Counted from the first letter of the stretch, positions 35,224 through 46,460 are shown. The stretch is 64,000 nucleotides of DNA from Streptomyces nitrosporeus (GCF_008704555.1 NZ_CP023702.1:3720001-3784000), one strand, 5' to 3'. Made by a program: numbers and translations. Notes: a model not told the origin generated them from the letters alone.

Positions 35224-35531
35224 CGCAGGTCCTCCTCGGTCATCCGTACACAGCAATACTGCTCACCTTATGAGGATTGCGGGCGCGTGCGAACGGCCCC
35301 TGTTCGAAATCTCCGGCCCCTGACGAAGCTCCTGCCCGAAGCGCCCGTATTGAGCGTTTCGACGGCGGTCCACGAGGGGGGCGCGACCGCTCCGGATGCG
35401 CGCGCCGGTGGCTCACCCCCTGGCGCGCATCCCTCGTAGAGGTGAGTTGAGACCTCTCCGGGACATGAACCATCCACCAGGTTCCCGCTCACCAGCACAT
35501 GGGACTCTGACCCAATTATGGTCAATGTCCT

Positions 35532-35545
35532 TGCCTTCCAAGGCA
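35532..35545. promoter_or_regulatory. 14-bp palindrome, candidate operator
   Basis: TGCCTTCCAAGGCA is symmetric apart from the central CC. It lies about 95 bp upstream of the start codon of the LacI-family gene, where an autoregulatory or catabolite operator would be expected. Confidence 0.45.
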
Positions 35546-35623
35546 TTTAACGCTTCTAAAACTTGCAGAAACGTGACTGTCAACGCGCGCATATGCGATC
35601 GCCTCGACCCGTCTCCCGAGCTC

Positions 35624-35629
35624 TACTAT
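35624..35629 (+). promoter_or_regulatory. -10 element of the LacI-family gene
   Basis: TACTAT is close to the TATAAT consensus and ends 9 nt before the ATG, leaving little or no 5' untranslated region. Confidence 0.5.
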
Positions 35630-35638
35630 CGGCTCGCC

Positions 35639-36751
35639 ATGACAGCAGCAGGGAAGCACCAGGTGAGCCGGACAGAGACGCCCCGGCAGAGCGGCCGGCA
35701 GGCACGGGCGGGCATCCGGGATGTCGCCGCGGCGGCCGGGGTCTCCATCACGACCGTCTCCGACGCCCTCAACGGCAAGGGCAGGCTGCCGGACGCCACC
35801 CGCCGCCACGTACGCGAGGTCGCCGAAAGACTGGGTTACCGCCCGTCCGCCGCGGCCCGCACCCTCCGCACGGGCAGATCGGGTCTCATCGGTCTGACGG
35901 TGACCACATACGGGGATGAACCTTTCACCTTCACGGAGTTCGCCTACTTCGCGGAGATGGCCAGGGCCGCCACGTCGGCGGCGCTCGCCCGGGGGTACGC
36001 CCTCGTCATCCTCCCCGCCACCTCACGCCACGACGTCTGGGCGAACGTGGCCCTCGACGGCACCGTGGTCATCGACCCGTCCGACCAGGACCCCGTGGTC
36101 GCCGAACTGGTCCGCCAAGGCCTCCCGGTCGTCTCCGACGGCCGGCCCGCCGGGACCCTGCCCGTCACCGCCTGGGTGGACAACGACCACCGGGCGGCCG
36201 TGCTCGACCTCCTGGACCACCTCGCGGCGGCGGGGGCGCGCCGGATCGGCCTGCTGACCGGCACCACCACCGACACCTACACCCATCTGTCCACGAGCGC
36301 CTACCTCCACTGGTGCGAGCGGGTCGGACAGGACCCGGTCTACGAGTCCTACCCGGCCCACGACCCCTGCGCGGGGGCCGTCGCCGCCGACCGGCTGCTG
36401 GCCCGGCCCGACCGGCCCGACGCCGTCTACGGCCTCTTCGACCCCAACGGGACCGACCTGCTGGCCGCGGCCCGCCGGTACGGCCTGCGCGTCCCCGAGG
36501 ACCTGCTGCTGGTCTGCTGCAGCGAGTCGACGGTGTACGCGGCGACCGAACCGCCGATCACGACGCTCTCGCTCAAACCGCGCAGGATCGGCACCGCGGT
36601 CGTCCAGCTCCTCATCGACGCCATCGAGGGCGTGGAACACGACGGGCCGGTCGAGCAGGTGATACCGACGGAACTCATCGTCCGGACGTCCTCGCAGCGA
36701 CGGCCGCCCCGCACGACGGTCAGCGCACCACGCTCCCCCGCCGGGGACTGA
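35639..36751 (+). CDS. LacI-family transcriptional regulator
   Basis: A 370-residue regulator. The helix-turn-helix and hinge helix lie at about 25-75 (GIRDVAAAAGVSITTVSDALNG, then RLGYRPSAAARTL). The periplasmic-binding-protein-like effector domain spans about 82-350. It has a Ser-Asp (TTVSDALN) instead of the usual Ser-Arg-Val-Leu recognition-helix pattern. The effector is unknown; no sugar catabolic genes adjoin. The ATG at 35639 follows a good -10 element; a GTG about 8 codons later is an alternative. The C-terminal 20 residues are Arg/Pro/Ser-rich and dispensable-looking. Confidence 0.9.
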   Translation: MTAAGKHQVSRTETPRQSGRQARAGIRDVAAAAGVSITTVSDALNGKGRLPDATRRHVREVAERLGYRPSAAARTLRTGRSGLIGLTVTTYGDEPFTFTEFAYFAEMARAATSAALARGYALVILPATSRHDVWANVALDGTVVIDPSDQDPVVAELVRQGLPVVSDGRPAGTLPVTAWVDNDHRAAVLDLLDHLAAAGARRIGLLTGTTTDTYTHLSTSAYLHWCERVGQDPVYESYPAHDPCAGAVAADRLLARPDRPDAVYGLFDPNGTDLLAAARRYGLRVPEDLLLVCCSESTVYAATEPPITTLSLKPRRIGTAVVQLLIDAIEGVEHDGPVEQVIPTELIVRTSSQRRPPRTTVSAPRSPAGD

Positions 36752-36925
36752 CCGGGGCATTCGGTGCGAATCACCCGGTGAACCACGAGTACGTCCGGAT
36801 TCACCACCCCTGGTGCGTCACACAGCACGATCCGCATTCCTATGATGGGCGCACGACACCGCGGACCACCTCTACCAGGCAGGGCCCGTCAGGTGTACGG
36901 CGGCGCGACGGTGGTGGAGGGGTCG

Positions 36926-37987
36926 ATGACTCAGGGGGCCGGTCAGGAACCCGTGGTGCGTACAGCGACGTTGCGCGACTTCCGCGTGCCGCCCTACGCG
37001 CAGACACCGCTGCCCCCGTCCCCCGGGCATCCCGGCAGCGCCCCTCTGGGCGAGGAGCCTCCGGAGGGGTACACCCCCACCGCCCGCGACCTGCCGGTGA
37101 TCAGCCGCGGTGACGCCGGCCGGGACCGGGTCGTGCCCGAGCCGCAGCCGTCGCAGCCCGCCCCGGCCCGCGGACCGCTGTACGTCGTCGGTGACGTCCA
37201 CGGGTACCTCGACGAGCTGCTCGCCGCACTGCGCGAGCAGGGCCTCGTCGACGCCGACGGGCACTGGGCCGCCGGCAACACCCGGCTGTGGTTCCTCGGT
37301 GACTTCACCGACCGCGGCCCGGACGGCATCGGGGTCATCGACCTCGTCATGCGGCTGTCCGCGGAGGCCGCGGCGGCCGGTGGCTACTGCAAGGCCCTGA
37401 TGGGGAACCACGAGCTCCTCCTCATCGGCGCCAAGCGCTTCGGCGACACCCCGGTGAACTCCGGGGCGGGCACCGCCACCTTCCAGGCGGCCTGGCTGCT
37501 CAACGGCGGCCAGAAGTCCGACATGGACCGGCTCCAGGAGGTCCACCTCCAGTGGATGTCCCGGCTCGACGCGGTCGTCGAGGAGGACGGGCATCTGCTG
37601 ATGCACTCCGACACGACCGCCTACCTCGACTACGGCTCCACCGTCGAGGACGTCAACGACACGGTGCACGCCATTCTCACGCGCCATGACGCCGACGAGT
37701 GCTGGGACCTGTTCCGCAAGCTCACCAAGCGGTTCGCCTTCCGGGACGAGGGCGGTGCGCAGGCCGTACGCGACCTGATGGCGGCCTACGGCGGCCGGCG
37801 GGTCGTCCATGGTCACAGCCCGATTCCCTATCTGCTCGGCGAGGTCGGGTCGGAGGACGGCGAGGACAGCTCACGCCCGGTGGTGGACGGCCCGCACGTC
37901 TACGCCGACGGCCTCGCCATCGCCATGGACGGCGGAGTCACGATGGCCGGAAAGCTACTGGTCGTCCGACTCCCCCTGCATGACTGA
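36926..37987 (+). CDS. metallophosphoesterase (calcineurin-like)
   Basis: A 353-residue dimetal phosphoesterase. The motifs appear in order: GDVHGY (about 92-97), GDFTDRGPDG, GNHELL, a lone His in LLMHSDTTAY and GHSPIPY. This is the full ligand set of the family, closest in style to PrpE/Ser-Thr phosphatase-like or Ap4A-hydrolase-like enzymes. The first 85 residues are Pro-rich, hydrophilic and probably disordered. The ATG at 36926 has a ggagggg site. No neighbour suggests the substrate. Confidence 0.9.
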   Translation: MTQGAGQEPVVRTATLRDFRVPPYAQTPLPPSPGHPGSAPLGEEPPEGYTPTARDLPVISRGDAGRDRVVPEPQPSQPAPARGPLYVVGDVHGYLDELLAALREQGLVDADGHWAAGNTRLWFLGDFTDRGPDGIGVIDLVMRLSAEAAAAGGYCKALMGNHELLLIGAKRFGDTPVNSGAGTATFQAAWLLNGGQKSDMDRLQEVHLQWMSRLDAVVEEDGHLLMHSDTTAYLDYGSTVEDVNDTVHAILTRHDADECWDLFRKLTKRFAFRDEGGAQAVRDLMAAYGGRRVVHGHSPIPYLLGEVGSEDGEDSSRPVVDGPHVYADGLAIAMDGGVTMAGKLLVVRLPLHD

Positions 37988-38168
37988 CGGCTGACGGGGA
38001 AGAGAGATCACGACCCGGCCCCGCCGGCTTCCGGGCCGATTTCCGGAAAGCCCCTGTCGCCCCTTGCCGTAGGCGCCCTACCATCGGCGTATCAGTAGCA
38101 GGCTCTCCTCCGTTCCGCCCGAATGCCCGGCAGCCCGGTCGATCAGGCGCCCTACGGAGCATCGGGGG

Positions 38169-38990
38169 ATGCACATGGCAAGCGCTCCGCACCTGCTGTC
38201 CGAGGACCGGCCCGAATACGAGCGGATCCTCGCCGACGCACTGCGTCATGCCCATGAACGCCCGGACCTCGCCGGGATCGGGGAACACCTCAACACCGAA
38301 CAGCTGCGGACGATGGCGCTGGCGGCCACACCGGCGATCACCGACGCGGCGGGCCCCGAGTACGAGCACTATGTGAGGGTCCGCGGAGAACTGCGCAGCC
38401 CCAGCGGGCTCTCCGAGGCCGATCTGGTCCTGGGGTCGGCCGGCGAGGGCGACCGGACCGGCGCCGGGACGCTGGCGGTGATCACCGCGCTGGCCCCCGT
38501 GCTCGCGGGCACGGCCGCCCTGATCTTCCTCCTCGTCGGCTATGTGCTGAAGGCCGTCAGCCCCACCCTGGCCTTCGCCGGCACCATGGTCACCGCGGGC
38601 TGGTTCTTCGCCGCGGCGGCCGCGGCGGCGATGCTCGTCGCGGCCGCCGGCCTCCTCGTCACCGCGCTGCGCAACGGCGCCACCGCACTGCCCGCGCCGG
38701 ACGAGGAGGCCGGGCTGCCCGAGGACGTGGCACGCGCCCGGGAGGCCTGGCGCCACGCCCTGCTGGAGCGCGGCATCCTGCCGTTCCTGCGGGACGCCCT
38801 CGCGGACCCGACCGCGGGCCCCGCCGCGCGGGCCCCGCACCCCTCGCCGCACCGGCTCCCGAAGGTCGGCTACAGCAGGCCGGAGTTCTCCGGCCCCCAA
38901 GGCGGCCCCTCGGCCGGCCCCCGGCCCACCTTCACCAGCCCCGACTTCACCGGGCCGGACTTCGGCGGCCCGGAGCGCCTGCCGGAGTGA
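38169..38990 (+). CDS. unknown two-helix membrane protein
   Basis: A 273-residue protein of a kind conserved in Streptomyces but unnamed to me. A hydrophilic helical N-terminal domain (about 1-95) is followed by two strong transmembrane helices (about 100-125 and 135-168) joined by a short loop, then a charged helix. The Pro/Gly/Phe-rich C-terminus contains repeated FxxPDF(T/G)GP units (FTSPDFTGPDFGGPE). N- and C-termini on the same side of the membrane are expected. Monocistronic; function unknown. Confidence 0.7.
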   Translation: MHMASAPHLLSEDRPEYERILADALRHAHERPDLAGIGEHLNTEQLRTMALAATPAITDAAGPEYEHYVRVRGELRSPSGLSEADLVLGSAGEGDRTGAGTLAVITALAPVLAGTAALIFLLVGYVLKAVSPTLAFAGTMVTAGWFFAAAAAAAMLVAAAGLLVTALRNGATALPAPDEEAGLPEDVARAREAWRHALLERGILPFLRDALADPTAGPAARAPHPSPHRLPKVGYSRPEFSGPQGGPSAGPRPTFTSPDFTGPDFGGPERLPE

Positions 38991-39000
38991 GCGGGCACGG

Positions 39001-39035
39001 CGCCGCTCCCCGGACACGGGTCCCGGGGAGCGGCG
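39001..39035. terminator. bidirectional terminator between membrane protein gene and thiC
   Basis: A 13-bp perfect stem (39001-39013 with 39023-39035) and a 9-nt loop in the 57-bp gap between the convergent genes. Confidence 0.8.
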
Positions 39036-39047
39036 GCGCATGAGCCC

Positions 39048-40998
<1,951 letters not shown>

Positions 40999-41075
40999 AC
41001 AAATGCGGCTCCACGCTAGCCGTCCCCCCGGTGTGCTGGCCAGGGGGCCCCGCTTCTTCTTGGGATGATCGCGGG

Positions 41076-42431
41076 GTGACGCCCCCACACAACACACCCG
41101 AGCCCCCCCGCCCCGAATCGGGCAGTACGCAGAGTCATGCGCACGCCCACACCCACAGTCACGGACCGGCCGCGCCGGTGTCCCAGCACCTGCGCAAGGT
41201 CATCGCGGCCGTGCTGATCCCGTTCGCCACCGCCGTCCTCGTCGGGCTCGCGGCCTTCTGGCCCGGCGGGTCCCCGGCACACGAACGGACGGGGGTCGGT
41301 TTCGACCGGCAGACCGAGGACGGGCGCGTGGTGCGGGTCGACCGGGTCGACTGCGCCGATGTGAACGCCGGTCAGGTGCCGCCGACCGGCGACACCTCCA
41401 CGCCCTCGGGCCGCGAGGCGGTGAACGAGCAGACCGGGGAGTGCAAGAAGGCCACGATCGAGGTGACGAGCGGCAAGGACGCGGGACGCACGTTCGTCGA
41501 GATCGTCCAGCCGGACGCCGCACGGCAGTTGAGCCAGGGCCAGGGCGTGGTCGTCGCGTACGCCCCGGATGCCCCCCGGGATCTGCAGTACTCCGTGACG
41601 GATGTGGACCGGTCGTTCCCGATGGCTCTGCTGGCCGGGCTCTTCGCCCTGGCGGTGGTCGCCGTGGGCAGGCTGCGCGGCCTGATGGCACTGGTCGCGC
41701 TCGCCGTCTCGTTCGCCGTGCTGACGCTGTTCATCCTGCCGGCGATCCTGCAGGGGTCGAACCCGCTGGTCGTCGCCGTCATCGGGGCGAGCGCGATCAT
41801 GCTGATCGCGCTCTACACCTGCCACGGGCTGACGGCACGGACCTCCGTCGCCGTCCTCGGCACGCTGATCTCCCTGGTGCTGATCGGCCTCCTGGGCTCC
41901 CTCTTCATCGGCTGGGCCAGCCTGACCGGCAACACCGACGACAACACCGGCCTGATCCACGGGCTGTACCCGGACATCGACATGAGCGGCCTGCTGCTGG
42001 CCGGTGTCATCATCGGTTCGCTCGGTGTGCTCGACGACGTGACCGTCACCCAGACGTCGGCGGTCTGGGAGCTGCACCAGGCGGACCCCGCCATGGGCGT
42101 GCGGCGGCTCTACCGCGCGGGCATCAGGATCGGCCGTGACCACATCGCGTCGGTGGTCAACACCCTCGTCCTGGCGTACGCGGGCGCCGCGCTGCCCCTG
42201 CTGCTGCTGTTCACCATCGCGCAGAGCAGTGTCGGAGCGGTGGCCACCAGCGAACTCGTCGCCGAGGAGATCGTCCGGACGCTGGTCGGCTCGATCGGGC
42301 TGGTCGCCTCGGTACCGGTGACGACGGTGCTCGCGGCTCTGGTGGTGTCCGCGGACCGCACGGAGCCCGGCACCGCAGCCGGAGCTCCGGCGCCCGCGCG
42401 GACCGGGAGGGGACGGCGCCGCAAGGCGTGA
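41076..42431 (+). CDS. YibE/F-family membrane protein
   Basis: A 451-residue integral membrane protein of the YibE/F family. A His-rich N-terminus (HAHAHTHSHG, about residues 20-30) suggests metal contact. The first transmembrane helix (about 45-66) is followed by an extracellular beta domain (about 70-180). About seven further helices follow, with the family segments LGVLDDVTVTQTSAVWELH and GRDHIASVVNTLVLAYAGAALP. Members are proposed permeases, with no firm substrate. A basic tail ends the protein. The GTG at 41076 is divergent from thiC. It converges with ssgA across a hairpin. Confidence 0.88.
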   Translation: MTPPHNTPEPPRPESGSTQSHAHAHTHSHGPAAPVSQHLRKVIAAVLIPFATAVLVGLAAFWPGGSPAHERTGVGFDRQTEDGRVVRVDRVDCADVNAGQVPPTGDTSTPSGREAVNEQTGECKKATIEVTSGKDAGRTFVEIVQPDAARQLSQGQGVVVAYAPDAPRDLQYSVTDVDRSFPMALLAGLFALAVVAVGRLRGLMALVALAVSFAVLTLFILPAILQGSNPLVVAVIGASAIMLIALYTCHGLTARTSVAVLGTLISLVLIGLLGSLFIGWASLTGNTDDNTGLIHGLYPDIDMSGLLLAGVIIGSLGVLDDVTVTQTSAVWELHQADPAMGVRRLYRAGIRIGRDHIASVVNTLVLAYAGAALPLLLLFTIAQSSVGAVATSELVAEEIVRTLVGSIGLVASVPVTTVLAALVVSADRTEPGTAAGAPAPARTGRGRRRKA

Positions 42432-42462
42432 GCACACGGGCGCCCGGGCGCTCCGTGTGCTC
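42430..42462. terminator. bidirectional terminator between yibE/F and ssgA
   Basis: A 10-bp stem (42430-42439 with 42453-42462) with a 13-nt loop that includes the ends of both convergent genes. Confidence 0.65.
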
Positions 42463-42898
42463 AGCCCGCGTTCTGCTCCTTGGCGAGGATGCGGCCCAGA
42501 GCCTCCTCCAGGCTGCCGTCGAAGTCACCCAGCGTGTGCTCCTGTCCGAGTGGTACCAACTTGTCCGTCCGGTCGAGGAAGGCCACGAGTGGTGCGGTGC
42601 CCGCCCTGAAAAGTGCCCGGTCGGCCCCGACCTGGAGCCGGATGTGCACATCCGAAAGGCCCTCGGGTTCGGTCGGGGCAATGTGCACATCACCGTCGCC
42701 GCTCGGGCTGTTGAGCCCGTCCAGCAGCAGCTCCCGGCCGAACGCCCAGGTGACGGGGGCGTCCCCGGGCAGATGGAAGGTCATCCGGATCGCGTACGGA
42801 TCACTGACCTCGTACCGGAGCTCCACCGGAATACGGAACGAGAGCTCCTCCGATACGAGGAAGCTCATCATGACCTCTGCTTGAACCGACTCGCGCAT
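42461..42898 (-). CDS. ssgA: sporulation-specific cell division activator SsgA
   Basis: A 145-residue SsgA-like protein, a family confined to morphologically complex actinomycetes. SsgA marks sites for septation and branching and is needed for sporulation septa. The sequence matches SsgA itself: MSFLVSEELSFRIPVELRY, DPYAIRMTFHLPGDAPVTW, FGRELLLDG and FLDRTDKLVPLGQE. Its immediate upstream neighbour is an IclR regulator that fits SsgR, the known ssgA activator, and this pair is diagnostic. The start at 42898 gives the MRESVQAEVM leader seen in SsgA; an internal Met about 10 codons in is an alternative. Confidence 0.95.
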   Translation of the reverse strand: MRESVQAEVMMSFLVSEELSFRIPVELRYEVSDPYAIRMTFHLPGDAPVTWAFGRELLLDGLNSPSGDGDVHIAPTEPEGLSDVHIRLQVGADRALFRAGTAPLVAFLDRTDKLVPLGQEHTLGDFDGSLEEALGRILAKEQNAG

Positions 42899-42999
42899 CG
42901 TTCAACCCCGCAGTAGATGAAACTGGCCAGGAATGATCCACCATGGCCCTATTGACGCCATCGTGGTGCACGCGATAGCAGATCACAAGGAGTGATTTT

Positions 43000-43770
43000 T
43001 CAGATACTGATAGAGAACACGAACGAGCGCAAGAACGTCGTCACTTCACAGCGTAGTTGTTCGATAGCAGCGTGCAGTCGTTCCTCTTCCTCCAGGGGGA
43101 GGGAAACAGCCATCGCGGCCACCGCGGGCCCGACCGTGATGGGAATGGCCGCGCAGACCGTTCCCAGCGCGTACTCCTGCCGCTCGATGACGGGTTCCGT
43201 ACGTTTCATCGAACGCAGACGGTCGAGAAACGCCTCACGGTCCCGTACGGAGTACCGCGTCAGCGGTCGCACCGGGTAACGGTCGAGATGGTCCTCACGC
43301 GCCCGCTCGTCGAGCTGCACCAGCAGACACTGGCCGAGCGCATGGGCATGGCCCGTCTCACGGAAGGACGCCCACTCGCGCACGGCCGGGGTGGCCGGGT
43401 TGTCGGCCACCGCCACCAGTTCGATCTCACCGTCCCGGTAGAGCGCGCAGTACACGGGGGCCCCGATGTGGTCCGCCCAGCGCGCGAGCGAGTCGGCGAT
43501 GACTCCGGGCCGGGCGGCCGGCACATGACCGCCGGTGAGCTTCTCGGCAGCGGCACCGAACAGGAACACCCCGTTCTCCCGGCGGAGATACCCCTCATGG
43601 GTCAGGGTGCGCAGAAGGTGGTAGGCGGTGGGAAGGGGGAGCCCCGCCTCCCTCGCGAGCTGTTTGGCGGGAGCTCCTTCCCGATGGGCACCCACGGCCT
43701 CCATCAGTCTCAACGCCCGCTGTACCGAACCGATCAGTGTCGGGACAGCAGTACTCGATGCCGTGGTCAC
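43000..43770 (-). CDS. ssgR: IclR-family activator SsgR
   Basis: A 256-residue IclR-type regulator with an N-terminal winged helix (about 12-72: SVQRALRLMEAVG and LPLPTAYHLLRTLTHEGYL) and a C-terminal GAF-like effector domain. It lies 101 bp upstream of ssgA in the same orientation, as SsgR does in S. coelicolor, where it activates ssgA during development. The GTG start is taken from the family N-terminus. The intergenic segment to ssgA should contain the SsgR site; no clear palindrome was recognised in it. Confidence 0.93.
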   Translation of the reverse strand: MTTASSTAVPTLIGSVQRALRLMEAVGAHREGAPAKQLAREAGLPLPTAYHLLRTLTHEGYLRRENGVFLFGAAAEKLTGGHVPAARPGVIADSLARWADHIGAPVYCALYRDGEIELVAVADNPATPAVREWASFRETGHAHALGQCLLVQLDERAREDHLDRYPVRPLTRYSVRDREAFLDRLRSMKRTEPVIERQEYALGTVCAAIPITVGPAVAAMAVSLPLEEEERLHAAIEQLRCEVTTFLRSFVFSISI

Positions 43771-44056
43771 GGGTCACCCCCAGGCATGGTGACGGGCTTA
43801 CAGCCCTCCCGCGGGGGCCGCCCCCACGGGCCTGCCGCAGCCTGGGGTCCGTCAGACCGGGCGGTCACACAAAACCACTGGGCAGGATGGTGACGGTCAG
43901 TCATTTCCCAGCTGGCGGCAGCGGTACGTCACTGTAACGGCACGTTGCGTCACCGGTGCGGTTTCGTGCCGTTCTTAGCTCAGCTGGCCTAATCGGCGTA
44001 TCAGCGGCCCGTGCTCTCGTCACCCGCCGTCAGGGGCCGCCGCATGCACGGTCGTC

Positions 44057-44272
44057 CTACCAGTCGCTCCGGGAGGACGACGCCAGGAACTTGCGCACCA
44101 CGAAGATCAGGCCGCCGACCAGGACCACGAAGACCAGGACCTTGAACAACAGCCCGACGACGAACCCGACGATGCTGGCGATCAGGCCGCCGAACACGAC
44201 GATCGCGATGAGAGGCACCGCGACCCACTTCACCCACCAGGGCATACCCGCGAAAATCTCCCGCACCGCCAT
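44057..44272 (-). CDS. small DUF5326-like membrane protein
   Basis: A 71-residue protein with two closely packed transmembrane helices (about 15-35 and 36-60), a WWVKWVAVP entry and a polar FLASSSRSDW tail. It is a short conserved Streptomyces membrane protein of unknown role. It lies in a run of developmental and small membrane genes but is separately transcribed. The 286-bp gap to ssgR upstream of 44056 contains no other gene I can support. Confidence 0.8.
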   Translation of the reverse strand: MAVREIFAGMPWWVKWVAVPLIAIVVFGGLIASIVGFVVGLLFKVLVFVVLVGGLIFVVRKFLASSSRSDW

Positions 44273-44495
44273 CGTCCCTACCTCGTCTCTGTGAGTACCT
44301 GCTCCGATGCTAGAGGCGCGGGGCGCCCCGGCGGAGGGGTGGGAGCCCTTGAAGACCCCTGAGCGAACCCTTAGGGAACCCCAGGGGCGCGGCCGGCGGT
44401 CCCGGGGTTCCGGCCGGGCCTTCCGGAAACCCCGGGAGGGGCGGCCGGGCCCACCGAAGCCTCCCGGGGCCCGCCCGGCCGGCCGGTCCGCCCGG

Positions 44496-44813
44496 TCAGC
44501 CCTCGGGCGGCGAGAAGACCACCATCACCCGGAGGTCCTCGGTGATGTGGTGGAACTTGTGGGCCGTGCCCGCGGGAACGTAGACCACACTGCCCCTGGC
44601 GACCTGGGTGGTCTCGGAACCGACCGTGATCGAGGCCCGCCCGCTGACGACGAAGTAGACCTCGTCCTGCCCGTGCGGCTGCTGCGGATCGAGGGCGCCC
44701 GCGTCCAGCGCGTACAGGCCCACGGACATGTTGCGCTCCCGGACGAACTGCAGGTAGGCGCCGTCGTTGGCGGCACGTTCCGCCTCCAGCTCGTCCAGTC
44801 TGAATGCCTTCAT
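44496..44813 (-). CDS. cupin-domain protein
   Basis: A 105-residue single-domain cupin. Cupin motif 1 is seen in QQPHGQDEVYFVVSGRASITVG (His and Glu ligands; one His of the usual HxH pair is replaced by Gln) and motif 2 in VPAGTAHKFHHI. It probably binds a metal, but the reaction is unknown. The ATG at 44813 is chosen because the protein then begins MKAFRLDELEA, with gggtggg upstream. It is divergent from the holin-like gene across 77 bp. Confidence 0.85.
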   Translation of the reverse strand: MKAFRLDELEAERAANDGAYLQFVRERNMSVGLYALDAGALDPQQPHGQDEVYFVVSGRASITVGSETTQVARGSVVYVPAGTAHKFHHITEDLRVMVVFSPPEG

Positions 44814-44890
44814 CGCCCACCCGCTCCTCGTGCCCGTACCCGTCCCGGCCGGCCTGTCCGCCACCGGTCATCTCTGCCACGATCAGACAC

Positions 44891-45268
44891 ATGAAGAATT
44901 TCGTAGTCAAGACGATCGCCAACGCGGGTGCGCTGGCCGTGGCCATCTGGCTGCTCCAGGACATCACGCTGACCGGTGACGACACCGGCCGCAAGGTCCT
45001 GACCCTGATCGTGGTGGCGCTCCTGTTCGGCCTGGTCAACTTCCTTGTGAAGCCCGTGGTCAAGCTCCTGACCTTCCCGCTGTTCATCCTGACCCTCGGG
45101 CTGATCACCCTCGTGGTCAACGCCCTGATGCTGCTGCTGACCTCATGGCTGGCGGACGTCCTCGATGTGAGCTTCCATGTCGAGGGCTTCTGGACCGCCG
45201 TCCTGGGCGGGCTGATCATCTCGGTGGTCTCCTGGGCGCTCAACGTCGTGCTGCCCGACGAGGACTGA
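44891..45268 (+). CDS. phage-holin-like family membrane protein (YvlD type)
   Basis: A 125-residue protein with four transmembrane helices (about 6-22, 30-50, 55-83, 92-115). It belongs to the chromosomal family annotated as phage holin family IV/YvlD. The signatures are VNFLVKPVVKLLTFPLFILTLGL and a final LPDED. Despite the name there is no phage context. The role is unknown, although in Bacillus yvlD relatives are envelope-stress genes. It is 64 bp upstream of the cystathionine lyase-type gene in the same direction. Confidence 0.85.
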   Translation: MKNFVVKTIANAGALAVAIWLLQDITLTGDDTGRKVLTLIVVALLFGLVNFLVKPVVKLLTFPLFILTLGLITLVVNALMLLLTSWLADVLDVSFHVEGFWTAVLGGLIISVVSWALNVVLPDED

Positions 45269-45332
45269 CAGGCGCCCGGCACAGTACCGAGCGGACAGGC
45301 GCGGAACCGGCAGAGAGACGAGGGACAGAGAG

Positions 45333-46460
45333 ATGAGCACCACGAACGACGGGACCCGGGCGGTACGAGCGGGACTGCCCGCGCCGGAACAGTACGAACC
45401 GACGCTGCCCGGACCGGTCTTCGCCGCGCACTTCCACCTGTCCGGAAAGCCCGTCGGCCCGTACACCTACGGCAGGGACACCAACCCGACGTGGACCCAC
45501 CTGGAGCGGGCGATCTCCGAGCTGGAGGCGCCGGGCCGACAGGTGGAGACGACGGTCTTCGCCTCCGGGATGGCGGCCGTCTCCGCGGTCCTGCTCTCCC
45601 GGTCACGCGCGGGTGACGTCGTGGTCCTGCCCGACGACGGATACCAGGCGCTCCCGCTGGTCCGGGAGCAGCTGGAGGCGTACGGCGTCCATGTGCGTAC
45701 GGCCCCCACCGGCGGCGACGCCCAGCTGCGGGCCCTCGACGGGGCGAAGCTGCTGTGGCTGGAGACTCCTTCGAACCCCGGGCTCGACGTCTGCGACGTG
45801 CGCCGCCTGGTCGACGCGGCCCATGGGGCGGGAACCCTGGTCGCCGTCGACAACACCCTGGCCACCCCTCTCGGCCAGCGCCCCCTGGAACTGGGCGCCG
45901 ATTTCTCGGTGGCGAGCGACACCAAGGCCATGACCGGCCACGGGGACATCCTCCTCGGCCATGTGACGTGCGGGGACCCTCAGCTGGCGGCCGGCGTCCG
46001 GCGGTGGCGGAAGGTCGTCGGCGCGATCCCCGGCCCCATGGAGGCCTGGCTCGCCCACCGTTCACTGGCCACCCTGCAGCTGCGGGTCGACCGGCAGTGC
46101 GCCACGGCGCTCGCGCTGGCCGAGGCCCTGGCGGGGCGTGCGGACGTGACCGGCCTGCGGTACCCCGGGCTGCCCGACGACCCTTCCCACCCGGTCGCGG
46201 TGCGGCAGATGCGGCGCTTCGGGTCCGTGGTCTCCTTCGTACTGGACGGCAAGGAGACCGCCGAGCGCTTCCTGGAGGCGCTGGAGCTGGTCGACGACGC
46301 GACCAGCTTCGGGAGTGTGCGTTCGACCGCGGAGCGCCGGGCGCGCTGGGGTGGGGACGCCGTCCCGGAGGGCTTCATCCGCTTCTCGGTGGGCGCCGAG
46401 GACCCGGAGGATCTGCTGGCCGACGTCATGAAGGCGCTGGACCGGGCCACTGCCGGCTGA
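45333..46460 (+). CDS. Cys/Met metabolism PLP enzyme (cystathionine gamma-lyase type)
   Basis: A 375-residue PLP-dependent lyase or synthase. The PLP lysine lies in SDTKAMTGHGDILLG, and LLWLETPSNPGLDVCDV and YTYGRDTNPTW are family landmarks. Lyase rather than synthase activity is the usual annotation for this length. Whether it serves reverse transsulfuration cannot be read from the surroundings. A strong gagggacagagag ribosome binding site precedes the ATG. It is followed by an 18-bp hairpin. Confidence 0.9.
   Translation: MSTTNDGTRAVRAGLPAPEQYEPTLPGPVFAAHFHLSGKPVGPYTYGRDTNPTWTHLERAISELEAPGRQVETTVFASGMAAVSAVLLSRSRAGDVVVLPDDGYQALPLVREQLEAYGVHVRTAPTGGDAQLRALDGAKLLWLETPSNPGLDVCDVRRLVDAAHGAGTLVAVDNTLATPLGQRPLELGADFSVASDTKAMTGHGDILLGHVTCGDPQLAAGVRRWRKVVGAIPGPMEAWLAHRSLATLQLRVDRQCATALALAEALAGRADVTGLRYPGLPDDPSHPVAVRQMRRFGSVVSFVLDGKETAERFLEALELVDDATSFGSVRSTAERRARWGGDAVPEGFIRFSVGAEDPEDLLADVMKALDRATAG

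Larger units (their letters stand above)
35224..35638. other. 415-bp divergent intergenic region hisC / LacI gene
   Basis: Notably AT-rich between about 35505 and 35595. It contains the palindrome TGCCTTCCAAGGCA at 35532-35545, a plausible LacI-type operator, and TACTAT at 35624-35629, a good -10, 9 nt before the LacI ATG. No gene is seen. Confidence 0.55.

Noticed and set aside
43970..44040. tRNA-like start TAGCTCAGCTGG upstream of the DUF5326-like gene
   Set aside because: The D-arm does not close (no GAGC partner), and no anticodon stem or TTCGA T-loop follows at the right distance.
44891..45268. Phage remnant, because of the holin-like protein
   Set aside because: No other phage gene, integrase or attachment repeat is nearby; the family is chromosomal and widespread.
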